Assembly (NCBI GenBank): GCA_963170055.1
Contig: CAUJGJ010000436.1
Span: 97,001 to 161,000 of the forward strand
Origin: Halisarca cf. caerulea
Lineage: Eukaryota; Porifera; Demospongiae; Chondrillida; Halisarcidae
Direction of reading: 5' to 3'
Length of the DNA stretch: 64,000 bases
In this document: positions 19,200 through 32,110 of the stretch, piece by piece
How the letters are laid out: every line of letters starts with the position of its first letter
Position numbering within the stretch: position 1 is the first letter of the stretch
Position numbers and translations under genes: made by a program
Notes under the pieces: generated by a model
What the model saw: the letters and a program-made list of their open reading frames with translations, nothing else
Told to the model about the DNA's origin: nothing
Databases searched by the model: none

Positions 19200-22100
19200 A
19201 CTTTAAAATTAAGCAAAGCGCAAAATTGGCAAAGTTCCTCAGATATGACAAATGAAATAGTAATTTTAACATTATAAGAAAGTTAAGTTTGAAATGCTAC
19301 AAAGTTTCAATAAGCTTTGTCACAAAAACAATTTTAGAAACATAACTTTAAAATTAGGCAAAGTGCAAAATTGGCAAAGTTCCTCAGATATGACAAATGA
19401 AATAGTAATTTTAACTTTCTAAGAAAGTTAAGTTTAAAATGTGACAAAGTTTCAATAAGTTTTATCGCAAAGACAATAATAGAAACATAACTTTAAAATA
19501 ATGCAAAGCGCCAAATTGGTAAAGTTCCTAAGATATGACAAATGAAAGAGTAATTTTAACATTATAAGAAAGTTAAGTGTGAAATGTTACAAAGTTTCAA
19601 TAAGCTTTATCGCAAAGACAATTTTAGAAATATAACTTTAAAATTAAGGAAAGCGCAAAATTGGCAAAGTTCCTAAGATATGACAAATGAAAAAGTAATT
19701 TTAAATTTCTAAGAAAGTTAAGTTTAAAATGTTACAAAGTTTCAATCAGTTTTATCGCAAAGACAATTTTAGAAACATATCTTTAAAATTAAGCAAAGCG
19801 CAAAATTGGCAAAGTTCCTAAGATATGACAAATAAAATAGTAATTTCAACTTTCCAAGAAAGTTAAGTTTAAAAAGTTACAAAGTTTCAATAAGTTTTAT
19901 CGCAATAGAAACATAACTTTAAAATTAGGCAAACTGAATAATTGGCAAAGTTCGTAAGATATAACAAATGGAATAGTAATTTTAACTTTCCATGAAAGTT
20001 AAGATTAAAATGTTACAAATCTTTAATAAGTTTTATCGCAAAGACAATTTTAGAAACATTACTTTAAAATTAAGCAAAGAGCAAAATTGGCAAAGTTCCT
20101 AAGATATGACAAATGAAATAGTAATTTTAACTTTCTAAGAAAGTTAAGATTAAAATGTTACAAAGTTTCAATAAGTTTTATCGCAAAGACAATTTTAGAA
20201 ACATATCTTTAAAATTATGCAAAGCGCAAAATTGGCAAAGTTCCTAAGAAACTACAAATGAAATAGTAATTTTAACTTTCTAAGAAAGTTAAGTTTAAAA
20301 TGTTACAAAGTTTCAATAAGTTTTATCGCAAAGACAATTTTAGAAACATAACTTTAAAATTAAGCAAAGCGCAAAATTGGCAAAGTTCCTAAGATATGAC
20401 AAATGAAATAGTAATTTTAACTTTCTAAGAAAGTTAAGTTTAAAATGTTACAAAGTTTCAATAAGTTTTATCGCAAAGACAATTTTAGAAACATAACTTT
20501 AAAATTAAGCAAAGCGCAAAATTGGCAAAGTTCCTAAGATATGACAAATGAAATAGTAATTTTAACTTTCTAAGAAAGTTAAGTTTAAAATGTTACAAAG
20601 TTTAAATAAGTTTTATCACAAAGATAATTTTAGAAACATTACATTAAAATTAAGCAAAGCACAAAATTGGAAAAGTTCCTAAGATATGAAACATGAAATT
20701 GTAATTTTAATTTTCTAAGAAAGTTAAAATGTTAATAAGTTTCAATAAGTTTTATCGCAAAGACAATTTTAGAAACATAACTTTAAAATTAGGCAAAGTG
20801 CAAAATTGGCAAAGTTCCTAAGATATGACAAATGAAATAGTAATTTTAACTTTCTAAGAAAGTTAAGTTTAAAATAATACAAAGTTTCAATAAGTTTTAT
20901 CGCAAAGACAATTTTAGAAACATAACTTTAAAATTAAGCAAAGCGCAAAATTGGCAAAGTTCCTAATATACTACAAATGAAATAGTAATTTAAACTTTCT
21001 AAGAAAGTTAAGTTTAAAATGTTACAAAGTTTCAACAAGTTTTATCGCAAAGACAATTTTAGAAACATAACTTTAAAATTAAGCAAAGCGCAAAATTGGC
21101 AAAGTTCCTAAGATATGACAAATGAAATAGTAATTTTAACTTTCTAAGAAAGTTAAGTTTAAAATATAACAAAGTTTCAATAAGTTTTATCGCAAAGACA
21201 ATTTTAGAAACATATCTTTAAAATTAAGCAAAGCGCAAAATTGGCAAAGTTCCTAAGATATGACAAATGAAATAGTAATTTTAACTTTCTAAGAAAGTTA
21301 AGTTTAAAATGTTACAAAGTTTCAACAAGTTTTATCTCAAAGATAATTTTAGAAACATTACTTTAAAATTAGGCAAAGCGCAAAATTGGCAAAGTTCCTA
21401 AGATATGACAAATGAAATAGTAATTTTAACTTTCTAAGAAAGTTAAGTTTAAAATAATACAAAGTTTCAATAAGTTTTATCGCAAAGACAATTTTAGAAA
21501 CATAACTTTAAAATTAAGCAAAACGCAAAATTGGCAAAGTTCCTAATATACTACAAATGAAATAGTAATTTTAACTTTCTAAGAAAGTTAAGTTTAAAAT
21601 GTTACAAAGTTTCAACAAGTTTTATCGCAAAGACAATTTTAGAAACATAACTTTAAAATTAAGCAAAGCGCAAAATTGGCAAAGTTCCTAAGATATGACA
21701 AATGAAATAGTAATTTTAACTTTCTAAGAAAGTTAAGTTTAAAATATAACAAAGTTTCAATAAGTTTTATCGCAAAGACAATTTTAGAAACATATCTTTA
21801 AAATTAAGCAAAGCGCAAAATTGGCAAAGTTCCTAAGATATGACAAATGAAATAGTAATTTTAACTTTCTAAGAAAGTTAAGTTTAAAATGTTACAAAGT
21901 TTCAATAAGTTTTATCGCAAAGACAATTTTAGAAACATAACTTTAAAATTCAGCAAAGCGCAAAATTGGCAAAGTTCCTAAGATATGACAAATGAAATAG
22001 TAATTTTAACTTTCTAAGAAAGTTAAGTTTAAAATGTTACAAAGTTTCAACAAGTTTTATCGCAAAGACAATTTTAGAAACATATCTTTAAAATTAAGCA

Positions 22101-24650
22101 AAGCGCAAAATTGGCAAAGTTCCTAAGATATGACAAATGAAATAGTAATTTGAACTTTCTAAGAAAGTTAAGTTTAAAATGTTACAAAGTTTCAATAAGT
22201 TTTATCGCAAAGACAATTTTAGAAACATAACTTTAAAATTAAGCAAAGCGCAAAATTGGCAAAGTTCCTAAGATATGACAAATGAAATAGTAATTTTAAC
22301 GTTAAAATGTTATAAAGTTTCAATAAGTTTTATCGCAAAGACAATTTTAGAAACATATCTTTAAAATTAAGCAAAGCGCAAAATTGGCAAAGTTCCTCAG
22401 ATATGACAAATGAAATAGTAATTTTAACATTATAAGAAAGTTAAGTTTGAAATGCTACAAAGTTTCAATAAGCTTTGTCACAAAAACAATTTTAGAAACA
22501 TAACTTTAAAATTAGGCAAAGTGCAAAATTGGCAAAGTTCCTCAGATATGACAAATGAAATAGTAATTTTAACTTTCTAAGAAAGTTAAGTTTAAAATGT
22601 TACAAAGTTTCAATAAGTTTTATCGCAAAGACAATAATAGAAACATAACTTTAAAATAATGCAAAGCGCCAAATTGGTAAAGTTCCTAAGATATGACAAA
22701 TGAAAGAGTAATTTTAACATTATAAGAAAGTTAAGTTTGAAATGTTACAAAGTTTCAATAAGCTTTATCGCAAAGACAATTTTAGAAATATAACTTTAAA
22801 ATTAAGGAAAGCGCAAAATTGGCAAAGTTCCTAAGATATGACAAATGAAAAAGTAATTTTAAATTTCTAAGAAAGTTAAGTTTAAAATGTTACAAAGTTT
22901 CAATCAGTTTTATCGCAAAGACAATTTTAGAAACATATCTTTAAAATTAAGCAAAGCGCAAAATTGGCAAAGTTCCTAAGATATAACAAATGAAATAGTA
23001 ATTTCAACTTTCCAAGAAAGTTAAGTTTAAAAAGTTACAAAGTTTCAATAAGTTTTATCGCAATAGAAACATAGCTTTAAAATTAGGCAAACTGAATAAT
23101 TGGCAAAGTTCGTAAGATATAACAAATGGAATAGTAATTTTAACTTTCCATGAAAGTTAAGATTAAAATGTTACAAATCTTTAATAAGTTTTATCGCAAA
23201 GACAATTTTAGAAACATTACTTTAAAATTAAGCAAAGAGCAAAATTGGCAAAGTTCCTAAGATATGACAAATGAAATAGTAATTTTAACTTTCTAAGAAA
23301 GTTAAGTTTAAAATGTTACAAAGTTTCAATAAGTTTTATCGCAAAGACAATTTTAGAAACATTATTTTAAAATTAAGCAAAGCGCAAAATTGGCAAAGTT
23401 CCTAAGATATGACAAATGAAATAGTAATTTGAACTTTCTAAGAAAGTTAAGTTTAAAATGTTACAAAGTTTCAATAAGTTTTATCGCAAAGACAATTTTA
23501 GAAACATATCTTTAAAACAAAGTAAAGTGCAAAATTGGCAAAGTTCCTAAGATATGACAAATGAAATAGTAATTTTAACTTTCTAAGAAAGTTAAGATTA
23601 AAATGTTACAAAGTTTCAATAAGTTTTATCGCAAAGACAATTTTAGAAACATATCTTTAAAATTATGCAAAGCGCAAAATTGGCAAAGTTCCTAAGAAAC
23701 TACAAATGAAATAGTAATTTTAACTTTCTAAGAAAGTTAAGTTTAAAATGTTACAAAGTTTAAACAAGTTTTATCACAAAGATAATTTTAGAAACATTAC
23801 ATTAAAATTAAGCAAAGCGCAAAATTGGAAAAGTTCCTAAGATATGAAACATGAAATAGTAATTTTAATTTTCTAAGAAAGTTAAAATGTTAATAAGTTT
23901 CAATAAGTTTTATCGCAGACAATTTTAGAAACATAACTTTAAAATTAGTCAAAGTGCAAAATTGGCAAAGTTCCTAAGATATGACAAATGAAATAGTAAT
24001 TTTAACTTTCTAAGAAAGTTAAGTTTAAAATAATACAAAGTTTCAATAAGTTTTATCGCAAAGACAATTTTAGAAACATAACTTTAAAATTAAGCAAAGC
24101 GCAAAATTGGCAAAGTTCCTAATATACTACAAATGAAATAGTAATTTAAACTTTCTAAGAAAGTTAAGTTTAAAATGTTACAAAGTTTCAACAAGTTTTA
24201 TCGCAAAGACAATTTTAGAAACATAACTTTAAAATTAAGCAAAGCGCAAAATTGGCAAAGTTCCTAAGATATGACAAATGAAATAGTAATTTTAACTTTC
24301 TAAGAAAGTTAAGTTTAAAGTATAACAAAGTTTCAATAAGTTTTATCGCAAAGACAATTTTAGAAACATATTTTTAAAATTAAGCAAAGCGCAAAATTGG
24401 CAAAGTTCCTAAGATATGACAAATGAAATAGTAATTTTAACTTTCGAAGAAAGTTAAGTTTAAAATGTTACAAAGTTTCAACAAGTTTTATCTCAAAGAT
24501 AATTTTAGAAACATTACTTTAAAATTAGGCAAAGCGCAAAATTGGCAAAGTTCCTAAGATATGACAAATGAAATAGTAATTTTAACTTTCTAAGAAAGTT
24601 AAGTTTAAAATAATACAAAGTTTCAATAAGTTTTATCGCAAAGACAATTT
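19200..24650. repeat. multi-kilobase duplication within satellite B (left part)
   Basis: Rare monomer marks recur at a constant offset: TCGCAATAGAAACAT (truncated monomer) at 19901 and 23059, offset 3158; TTCCTAAGAAACTACAAATG at 20241 and 23689, offset 3448 (two more monomers). The block from about 19.2 kb thus has a second copy from about 22.4 kb, with small later differences. Confidence 0.8.
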
Positions 24651-25647
24651 TAGAAACATATCTTTAAAATTAAGCAAAGCGCAAAATTGGCAAAGTTCCT
24701 AAGATATGACAAATGAAATAGTAATTTTAACTTTCTAAGAAAGTTAAGTTTAAAATGTTACAAAGTTTCAATAAGTTTTATCGCAAAGACAATTTTAGAA
24801 ACATATCTTTAAAATTAAGCAAAGCGCAAAATTGGCAAAGTTCCTAAGATATGACAAATGAAATAGTAATTTGAACTTTCTAAGAAAGTTAAGTTTAAAA
24901 TGTTACAAAGTTTCAATAAGTTTTATCGCAAAGACAATTTTAGAAACATATCTTTAAAATTAAGCAAAGCGCAAAATTGGCAAAGTTCCTAAGATATGAC
25001 AAATGAAATAGTAATTTTAACTTTCTAAGAAAGTTAAGTTTAAAATATTAAAGTTTCAATAAGTTTTATCGCAAAGACAATTTTAGAAACATAACTTTAA
25101 AATTAAGCAAAGAGCAAAATTGGCAAAGTTCCTAAGATATGACAAATGAAATAGTAATTTGAACTTTCTAAGAAAGTTAAGGTTAAAATGTTACAAAGTT
25201 TCAATAAGTTTTATCGCAAAGACAATTTTAGAAGCATAACTTTAAAATTAAGCAAAGCGCAAAATTGGCAAAGTTCCTAAGATATGACAAATGAAATAGT
25301 AATTTGAACTTTCTAAGAAAGTTAAGTTTAAAATGTTACAAAGTTTCAATAAGTTTTATCGCAAAGACAATTTTAGAAACATATTTTTAAAATTAAGCAA
25401 AGCGCAAAATTGGCAAAGTTCCTAAGATATGACAAATGAAATAGTAATTTTAACTTTCCAAGAAAGTTAAGTTTAAAATGTTGCAAAGTTTCAATAAGTT
25501 TTATCGCAAAGACAATTTTAGAAACATATCTTTAAAATTAAGCAAAGCGCAAAATTGGCAAAGTTCCTAAGATATGACAAATGAAATAGTAATTTTAACT
25601 TTCTAAGAAAGTTAAGTTTAAAATGTTACAAAGTTTCAATAAGTTTT

Positions 25648-28600
25648 ATGGCAAAGACAATTTTAGAAGCATAACTTTAAAATTAAGCAAAGCGCAAAAT
25701 TGGCAAAGTTCCTAAGATATGACAAATGAAATAGTAATTTTAACTTTCTAAGAAAGTTAAGTTTAAAATGTTACAAAGTTTCAATAAGTTTTATCGAAAA
25801 GACAATTTTAGAAACATATCTTTAAAATTAAGCAAAGCGCAAAATTGGCAAAGTTCCTAAGATATGACAAATGAAATAGTAATTTTAACTTTCTAAGAAA
25901 GTTAAGTTTAAAATGTTACAAAGTTTCAATAAGTTTTATCGCAAAGACAATTTTAGAAACATAACTTTAAAATTAAGCAAAGCGCAAAATTGGCAAAGTT
26001 CCTAAGATATGACAAATGAAATAGTAATTTGAACTTTCTAAGAAAGTTAAGTTTAAAATGTTACAAAGTTTCAATAAGTTTTATCGCAAAGACAATTTTA
26101 GAAACATATCTTTAAAATTAAGCAAAGCGCAAAATTGGCAAAGTTCCTAAGATATGACAAATGAAATAGTAATTTTAACTTTCTAATAAAGTTAAGTTTA
26201 AAATATTAAAGTTTCAATAAGTTTTATCGCAAAGACAATTTTAGAAACATAACTTTAAAATTAAGCAAAGCGCAAAATTGGCAAAGTTCCTAAGATATGA
26301 CAAATGAAATAGTAATTTGAACTTTCTAAGAAAGTTAAGTTTAAAATGTTACAAAGTTTCAATAAGTTTTATCGCAAAGACAATTTTAGAAGCATAACTT
26401 TAAAATTAAGCAAAGCGCAAAATTGGCAAAGTTCCTAAGATATGACAAATGAAATAGTAATTTGAACTTTCTAAGAAAGTTAAGTTTAAAATGTTACAAA
26501 GTTTCAATAAGTTTTATCGCAAAGACAATTTTAGAAACATATCTTTAAAATTAAGCAAAGCGCAAAATTGGCAAAGTTCCTAAGATATGACAAATGAAAT
26601 AGTAATTTTAACTTTCTAATAAAGTTAAGTTTAAAATATTAAAGTTAAAGTTAAAATGTTACAAAGTTTCAATAAGTTTTATCGCAAAGACAATTTTAGA
26701 AACATATCTTTAAAATTAAGCAAAGCGCAAAATTGGCAAAGTTCCTAAGATATGACAAATGAAATAGTAATTTTAACTTTCTAAGAAAGTTAAGTTTAAA
26801 ATGTTACAAAGTTTCAATAAGTTTTATCGCAAAGACAATTTTAGAAACATATCTTTAAAATTTAGCAAAGCGCAAAATTGGCAAAGTTCCTAAGATATGA
26901 CAAATGAAATAGTAATTTGAACTTTCTAAGAAAGTTAAGTTTAAAATGTTACAAAGTTTCAATAAGTTTTATCGCAAAGACAATTTTAGAAACATATCTT
27001 TAAAATTTAGCAAAGCGCAAAATTGGCAAAGTTACTAAGATATGACAAATGAAATAGTAATTTTAACTTTCTAAGAAAGTTAAGTTAAAAATGTTACAAA
27101 GTTTCAATAAGTTTTATCGCAAAGACAATTTTAGAAACATAACTTTAAAATTAAGCAAAGCGCAAAATTGGCAAAGTTCCTAAGATATGACAAATGAAAT
27201 AGTAATTTTAACTTTCTAAGAAAGTTAAGTTTAAAATGTTACAAAGTTTCAATAAGTTTTATCGCAAAGACAATTTTAGAAACATAACTTTAAAATTAAG
27301 CAAAGTGCAAAATTGGCAAAGTTTCTAAGATATGACAAATGACAAATGAAATAGTAATTTTAACTTTCTAAGAAAGTTAAGTTTAAAATGTTACAAAGTT
27401 TCAATAAGTTTTATCGCAAAGACAATTTTAGAAACATATCTTTAAAATTAAGCAAAGCGCAAAATTGACAAAGTTCCTAAGATATGACAAATGAAATAGT
27501 AATTTTAACTTTCTAAGAAAGTTAAGTTTAAAATGTTACAAAGTTTCAATAAGTTTTATCGCAAAGACAATTTTAGAAACATAACTTTAAAATTAAGCAA
27601 AGTGCAAAATTGGCAAAGTTCCTAAGATATGACAAATGAAATAGTAATTTTAACTTTCTAAGAAAGTTAAGTTTAAAATGTTACAAAGTTTCAATAAGTT
27701 TTATCGCAAAGACAATTTTAGAAACATAACTTTAAAATTAAGCAAAGTGCAAAATTGGCAAAGTTTCTAAGATATGACAAATGACAAATGAAATAGTAAT
27801 TTTAACTTTCTAAGAAAGTTAAGTTTAAAATGTTACAAAGTTTCAATAAGTTTTATCGCAAAGACAATTTTAGAAACATATCTTTAAAATTAAGCAAAGC
27901 GCAAAATTGACAAAGTTCCTAAGATATGACAAATGAAATAGTAATTTTAACTTTCTAAGAAAGTTAAGTTTAAAATGTTACAAAGTTTCAATAAGTTTTA
28001 TCGCAAAGACAATTTTAGAAACATAACTTTAAAATTAAGCAAAGTGCAAAATTGGCAAAGTTCCTAAGATATGACAAATGAAATAGTAATTTTAACTTTC
28101 GAAGAAAGTTAAGTTTAAAATGTTACAAAGTTTCAATAAGTTTTATCGCAAAGACAATTTTAGAAACATATCTTTAAAATTAAGCAAAGCGCAAAATTGG
28201 CAAAGTTCCTAAGATATGACAAATGAAATAGTAATTTTAAATTTCTAAGAAAGTTAAGTTTAAAATGTTTCAAAGTTTCAATAAGTTTAATCGCAAAGAC
28301 AATTTTAGAAACATATGTTTAAAATTAAGCAAAGCGCAAAATTGGCAAAGTTGCTAAGATATGACAAATGAAATAGTAATTTTAACTTTCTAAGAAAGTT
28401 AAGTTTAAAATGTTACAAAGTTTCAATAAGTTTTATCGCAAAGACAATTTTAGAAACATAACTTTAAAATTAAGCAAAGTGCAAAATTGGCAAAGTTCCT
28501 AAGATATGACAAATGAAATAGTAATTTTAACTTTCTAAGAAAGTTAAGTTTAAAATGTTACAAAGTTTCAATAAGTTTTATGGCAAAGACAATTTTAGAA

Positions 28601-31600
28601 GCATAACTTTAAAATTAAGCAAAGCGCAAAATTGGCAAAGTTCCTAAGATATGACAAATGAAATAGTAATTTTAACTTTCTAAGAAAGTTAAGTTTAAAA
28701 TGTTACAAAGTTTCAATAAGTTTTATCGAAAAGACAATTTTAGAAACATATCTTTAAAATTAAGCAAAGCGCAAAATTGGCAAAGTTCCTAAGATATGAC
28801 AAATGAAATAGTAATTTTAACTTTCTAAGAAAGTTAAGTTTAAAATGTTACAAAGTTTCAATAAGTTTTATCGCAAAGACAATTTTAGAAACATAACTTT
28901 AAAATTAAGCAAAGCGCAAAATTGGCAAAGTTCCTAAGATATGACAAATGAAATAGTAATTTGAACTTTCTAAGAAAGTTAAGTTTAAAATGTTACAAAG
29001 TTTCAATAAGTTTTATCGCAAAGACAATTTTAGAAACATATCTTTAAAATTAAGCAAAGCGCAAAATTGGCAAAGTTCCTAAGATATGACAAATGAAATA
29101 GTAATTTTAACTTTCTAATAAAGTTAAGTTTAAAATATTAAAGTTTCAATAAGTTTTATCGCAAAGACAATTTTAGAAACATAACTTTAAAATTAAGCAA
29201 AGCGCAAAATTGGCAAAGTTCCTAAGATATGACAAATGAAATAGTAATTTGAACTTTCTAAGAAAGTTAAGTTTAAAATGTTACAAAGTTTCAATAAGTT
29301 TTATCGCAAAGACAATTTTAGAAGCATAACTTTAAAATTAAGCAAAGCGCAAAATTGGCAAAGTTCCTAAGATATGACAAATGAAATAGTAATTTGAACT
29401 TTCTAAGAAAGTTAAGTTTAAAATGTTACAAAGTTTCAATAAGTTTTATCGCAAAGACAATTTTAGAAACATATCTTTAAAATTAAGCAAAGCGCAAAAT
29501 TGGCAAAGTTCCTAAGATATGACAAATGAAATAGTAATTTTAACTTTCTAATAAAGTTAAGTTTAAAATATTAAAGTTAAAGTTAAAATGTTACAAAGTT
29601 TCAATAAGTTTTATCGCAAAGACAATTTTAGAAACATATCTTTAAAATTAAGCAAAGCGCAAAATTGGCAAAGTTCCTAAGATATGACAAATGAAATAGT
29701 AATTTTAACTTTCTAAGAAAGTTAAGTTTAAAATGTTACAAAGTTTCAATAAGTTTTATCGCAAAGACAATTTTAGAAACATATCTTTAAAATTTAGCAA
29801 AGCGCAAAATTGGCAAAGTTCCTAAGATATGACAAATGAAATAGTAATTTGAACTTTCTAAGAAAGTTAAGTTTAAAATGTTACAAAGTTTCAATAAGTT
29901 TTATCGCAAAGACAATTTTAGAAACATATCTTTAAAATTTAGCAAAGCGCAAAATTGGCAAAGTTACTAAGATATGACAAATGAAATAGTAATTTTAACT
30001 TTCTAAGAAAGTTAAGTTAAAAATGTTACAAAGTTTCAATAAGTTTTATCGCAAAGACAATTTTAGAAACATATCTTTAAAATTAAGCAAAGCGCAAAAT
30101 TGGCAAAGTTCCTAAGATATGACAAATGAAATAGTAATTTTAACTTTCTAATAAAGTTAAGTTTAAAATATTAAAGTTAAAGTTAAAATGTTACAAAGTT
30201 TCAATAAGTTTTATCGCAAAGACAATTTTAGAAACATATCTTTAAAATTAAGCAAAGCGCAAAATTGGCAAAGTTCCTAAGATATGACAAATGAAATAGT
30301 AATTTTAACTTTCTAAGAAAGTTAAGTTTAAAATGTTACAAAGTTTCAATAAGTTTTATCGCAAAGACAATTTTAGAAACATATCTTTAAAATTTAGCAA
30401 AGCGCAAAATTGGCAAAGTTCCTAAGATATGACAAATGAAATAGTAATTTGAACTTTCTAAGAAAGTTAAGTTTAAAATGTTACAAAGTTTCAATAAGTT
30501 TTATCGCAAAGACAATTTTAGAAACATATCTTTAAAATTTAGCAAAGCGCAAAATTGGCAAAGTTACTAAGATATGACAAATGAAATAGTAATTTTAACT
30601 TTCTAAGAAAGTTAAGTTAAAAATGTTACAAAGTTTCAATAAGTTTTATCGCAAAGACAATTTTAGAAACATAACTTTAAAATTAAGCAAAGCGCAAAAT
30701 TGGCAAAGTTCCTAAGATATGACAAATGAAATAGTAATTTTAACTTTCTAAGAAAGTTAAGTTTAAAATGTTACAAAGTTTCAATAAGTTTTATCGCAAA
30801 GACAATTTTAGAAACATAACTTTAAAATTAAGCAAAGTGCAAAATTGGCAAAGTTTCTAAGATATGACAAATGACAAATGAAATAGTAATTTTAACTTTC
30901 TAAGAAAGTTAAGTTTAAAATGTTACAAAGTTTCAATAAGTTTTATCGCAAAGACAATTTTAGAAACATATCTTTAAAATTAAGCAAAGCGCAAAATTGA
31001 CAAAGTTCCTAAGATATGACAAATGAAATAGTAATTTTAACTTTCTAAGAAAGTTAAGTTTAAAATGTTACAAAGTTTCAATAAGTTTTATCGCAAAGAC
31101 AATTTTAGAAACATAACTTTAAAATTAAGCAAAGTGCAAAATTGGCAAAGTTCCTAAGATATGACAAATGAAATAGTAATTTTAACTTTCTAAGAAAGTT
31201 AAGTTTAAAATGTTACAAAGTTTCAATAAGTTTTATCGCAAAGACAATTTTAGAAACATAACTTTAAAATTAAGCAAAGTGCAAAATTGGCAAAGTTTCT
31301 AAGATATGACAAATGACAAATGAAATAGTAATTTTAACTTTCTAAGAAAGTTAAGTTTAAAATGTTACAAAGTTTCAATAAGTTTTATCGCAAAGACAAT
31401 TTTAGAAACATATCTTTAAAATTAAGCAAAGCGCAAAATTGACAAAGTTCCTAAGATATGACAAATGAAATAGTAATTTTAACTTTCTAAGAAAGTTAAG
31501 TTTAAAATGTTACAAAGTTTCAATAAGTTTTATCGCAAAGACAATTTTAGAAACATAACTTTAAAATTAAGCAAAGTGCAAAATTGGCAAAGTTCCTAAG

Positions 31601-32110
31601 ATATGACAAATGAAATAGTAATTTTAACTTTCGAAGAAAGTTAAGTTTAAAATGTTACAAAGTTTCAATAAGTTTTATCGCAAAGACAATTTTAGAAACA
31701 TATCTTTAAAATTAAGCAAAGCGCAAAATTGGCAAAGTTCCTAAGATATGACAAATGAAATAGTAATTTTAAATTTCTAAGAAAGTTAAGTTTAAAATGT
31801 TTCAAAGTTTCAATAAGTTTAATCGCAAAGACAATTTTAGAAACATATGTTTAAAATTAAGCAAAGCGCAAAATTGGCAAAGTTGCTAAGATATGACAAA
31901 TGAAATAGTAATTTTAACTTTCTAAGAAAGTTAAGTTTAAAATGTTACAAAGTTTCAATAAGTTTTATCGCAAAGACAATTTTAGAAACATAACTTTAAA
32001 ATTAAGCAAAGTGCAAAATTGGCAAAGTTCCTAAGATATGACAAATGAAATAGTAATTTTAACTTTCGAAGAAAGTTAAGTTTAAAATGTTACAAAGTTT
32101 CAATAAGTTT
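25648..32110. repeat. tandem block duplication, 2932-bp unit, second copy enlarged by 600 bp
   Basis: Marks in copy 1 reappear at +2932: TTTTATGGCAAAGAC (25648 region, 28580 region) and ATTAAAGTTAAAGTTAAAAT (26638, 29570). The latter occurs a third time at 30170, a 600-bp local repeat. Later marks reappear at +3532: the 7-bp insertion monomers 27331 and 27773 at 30863 and 31305, and the TTTCGAAG mark at 28101 at 31633. Confidence 0.85.
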
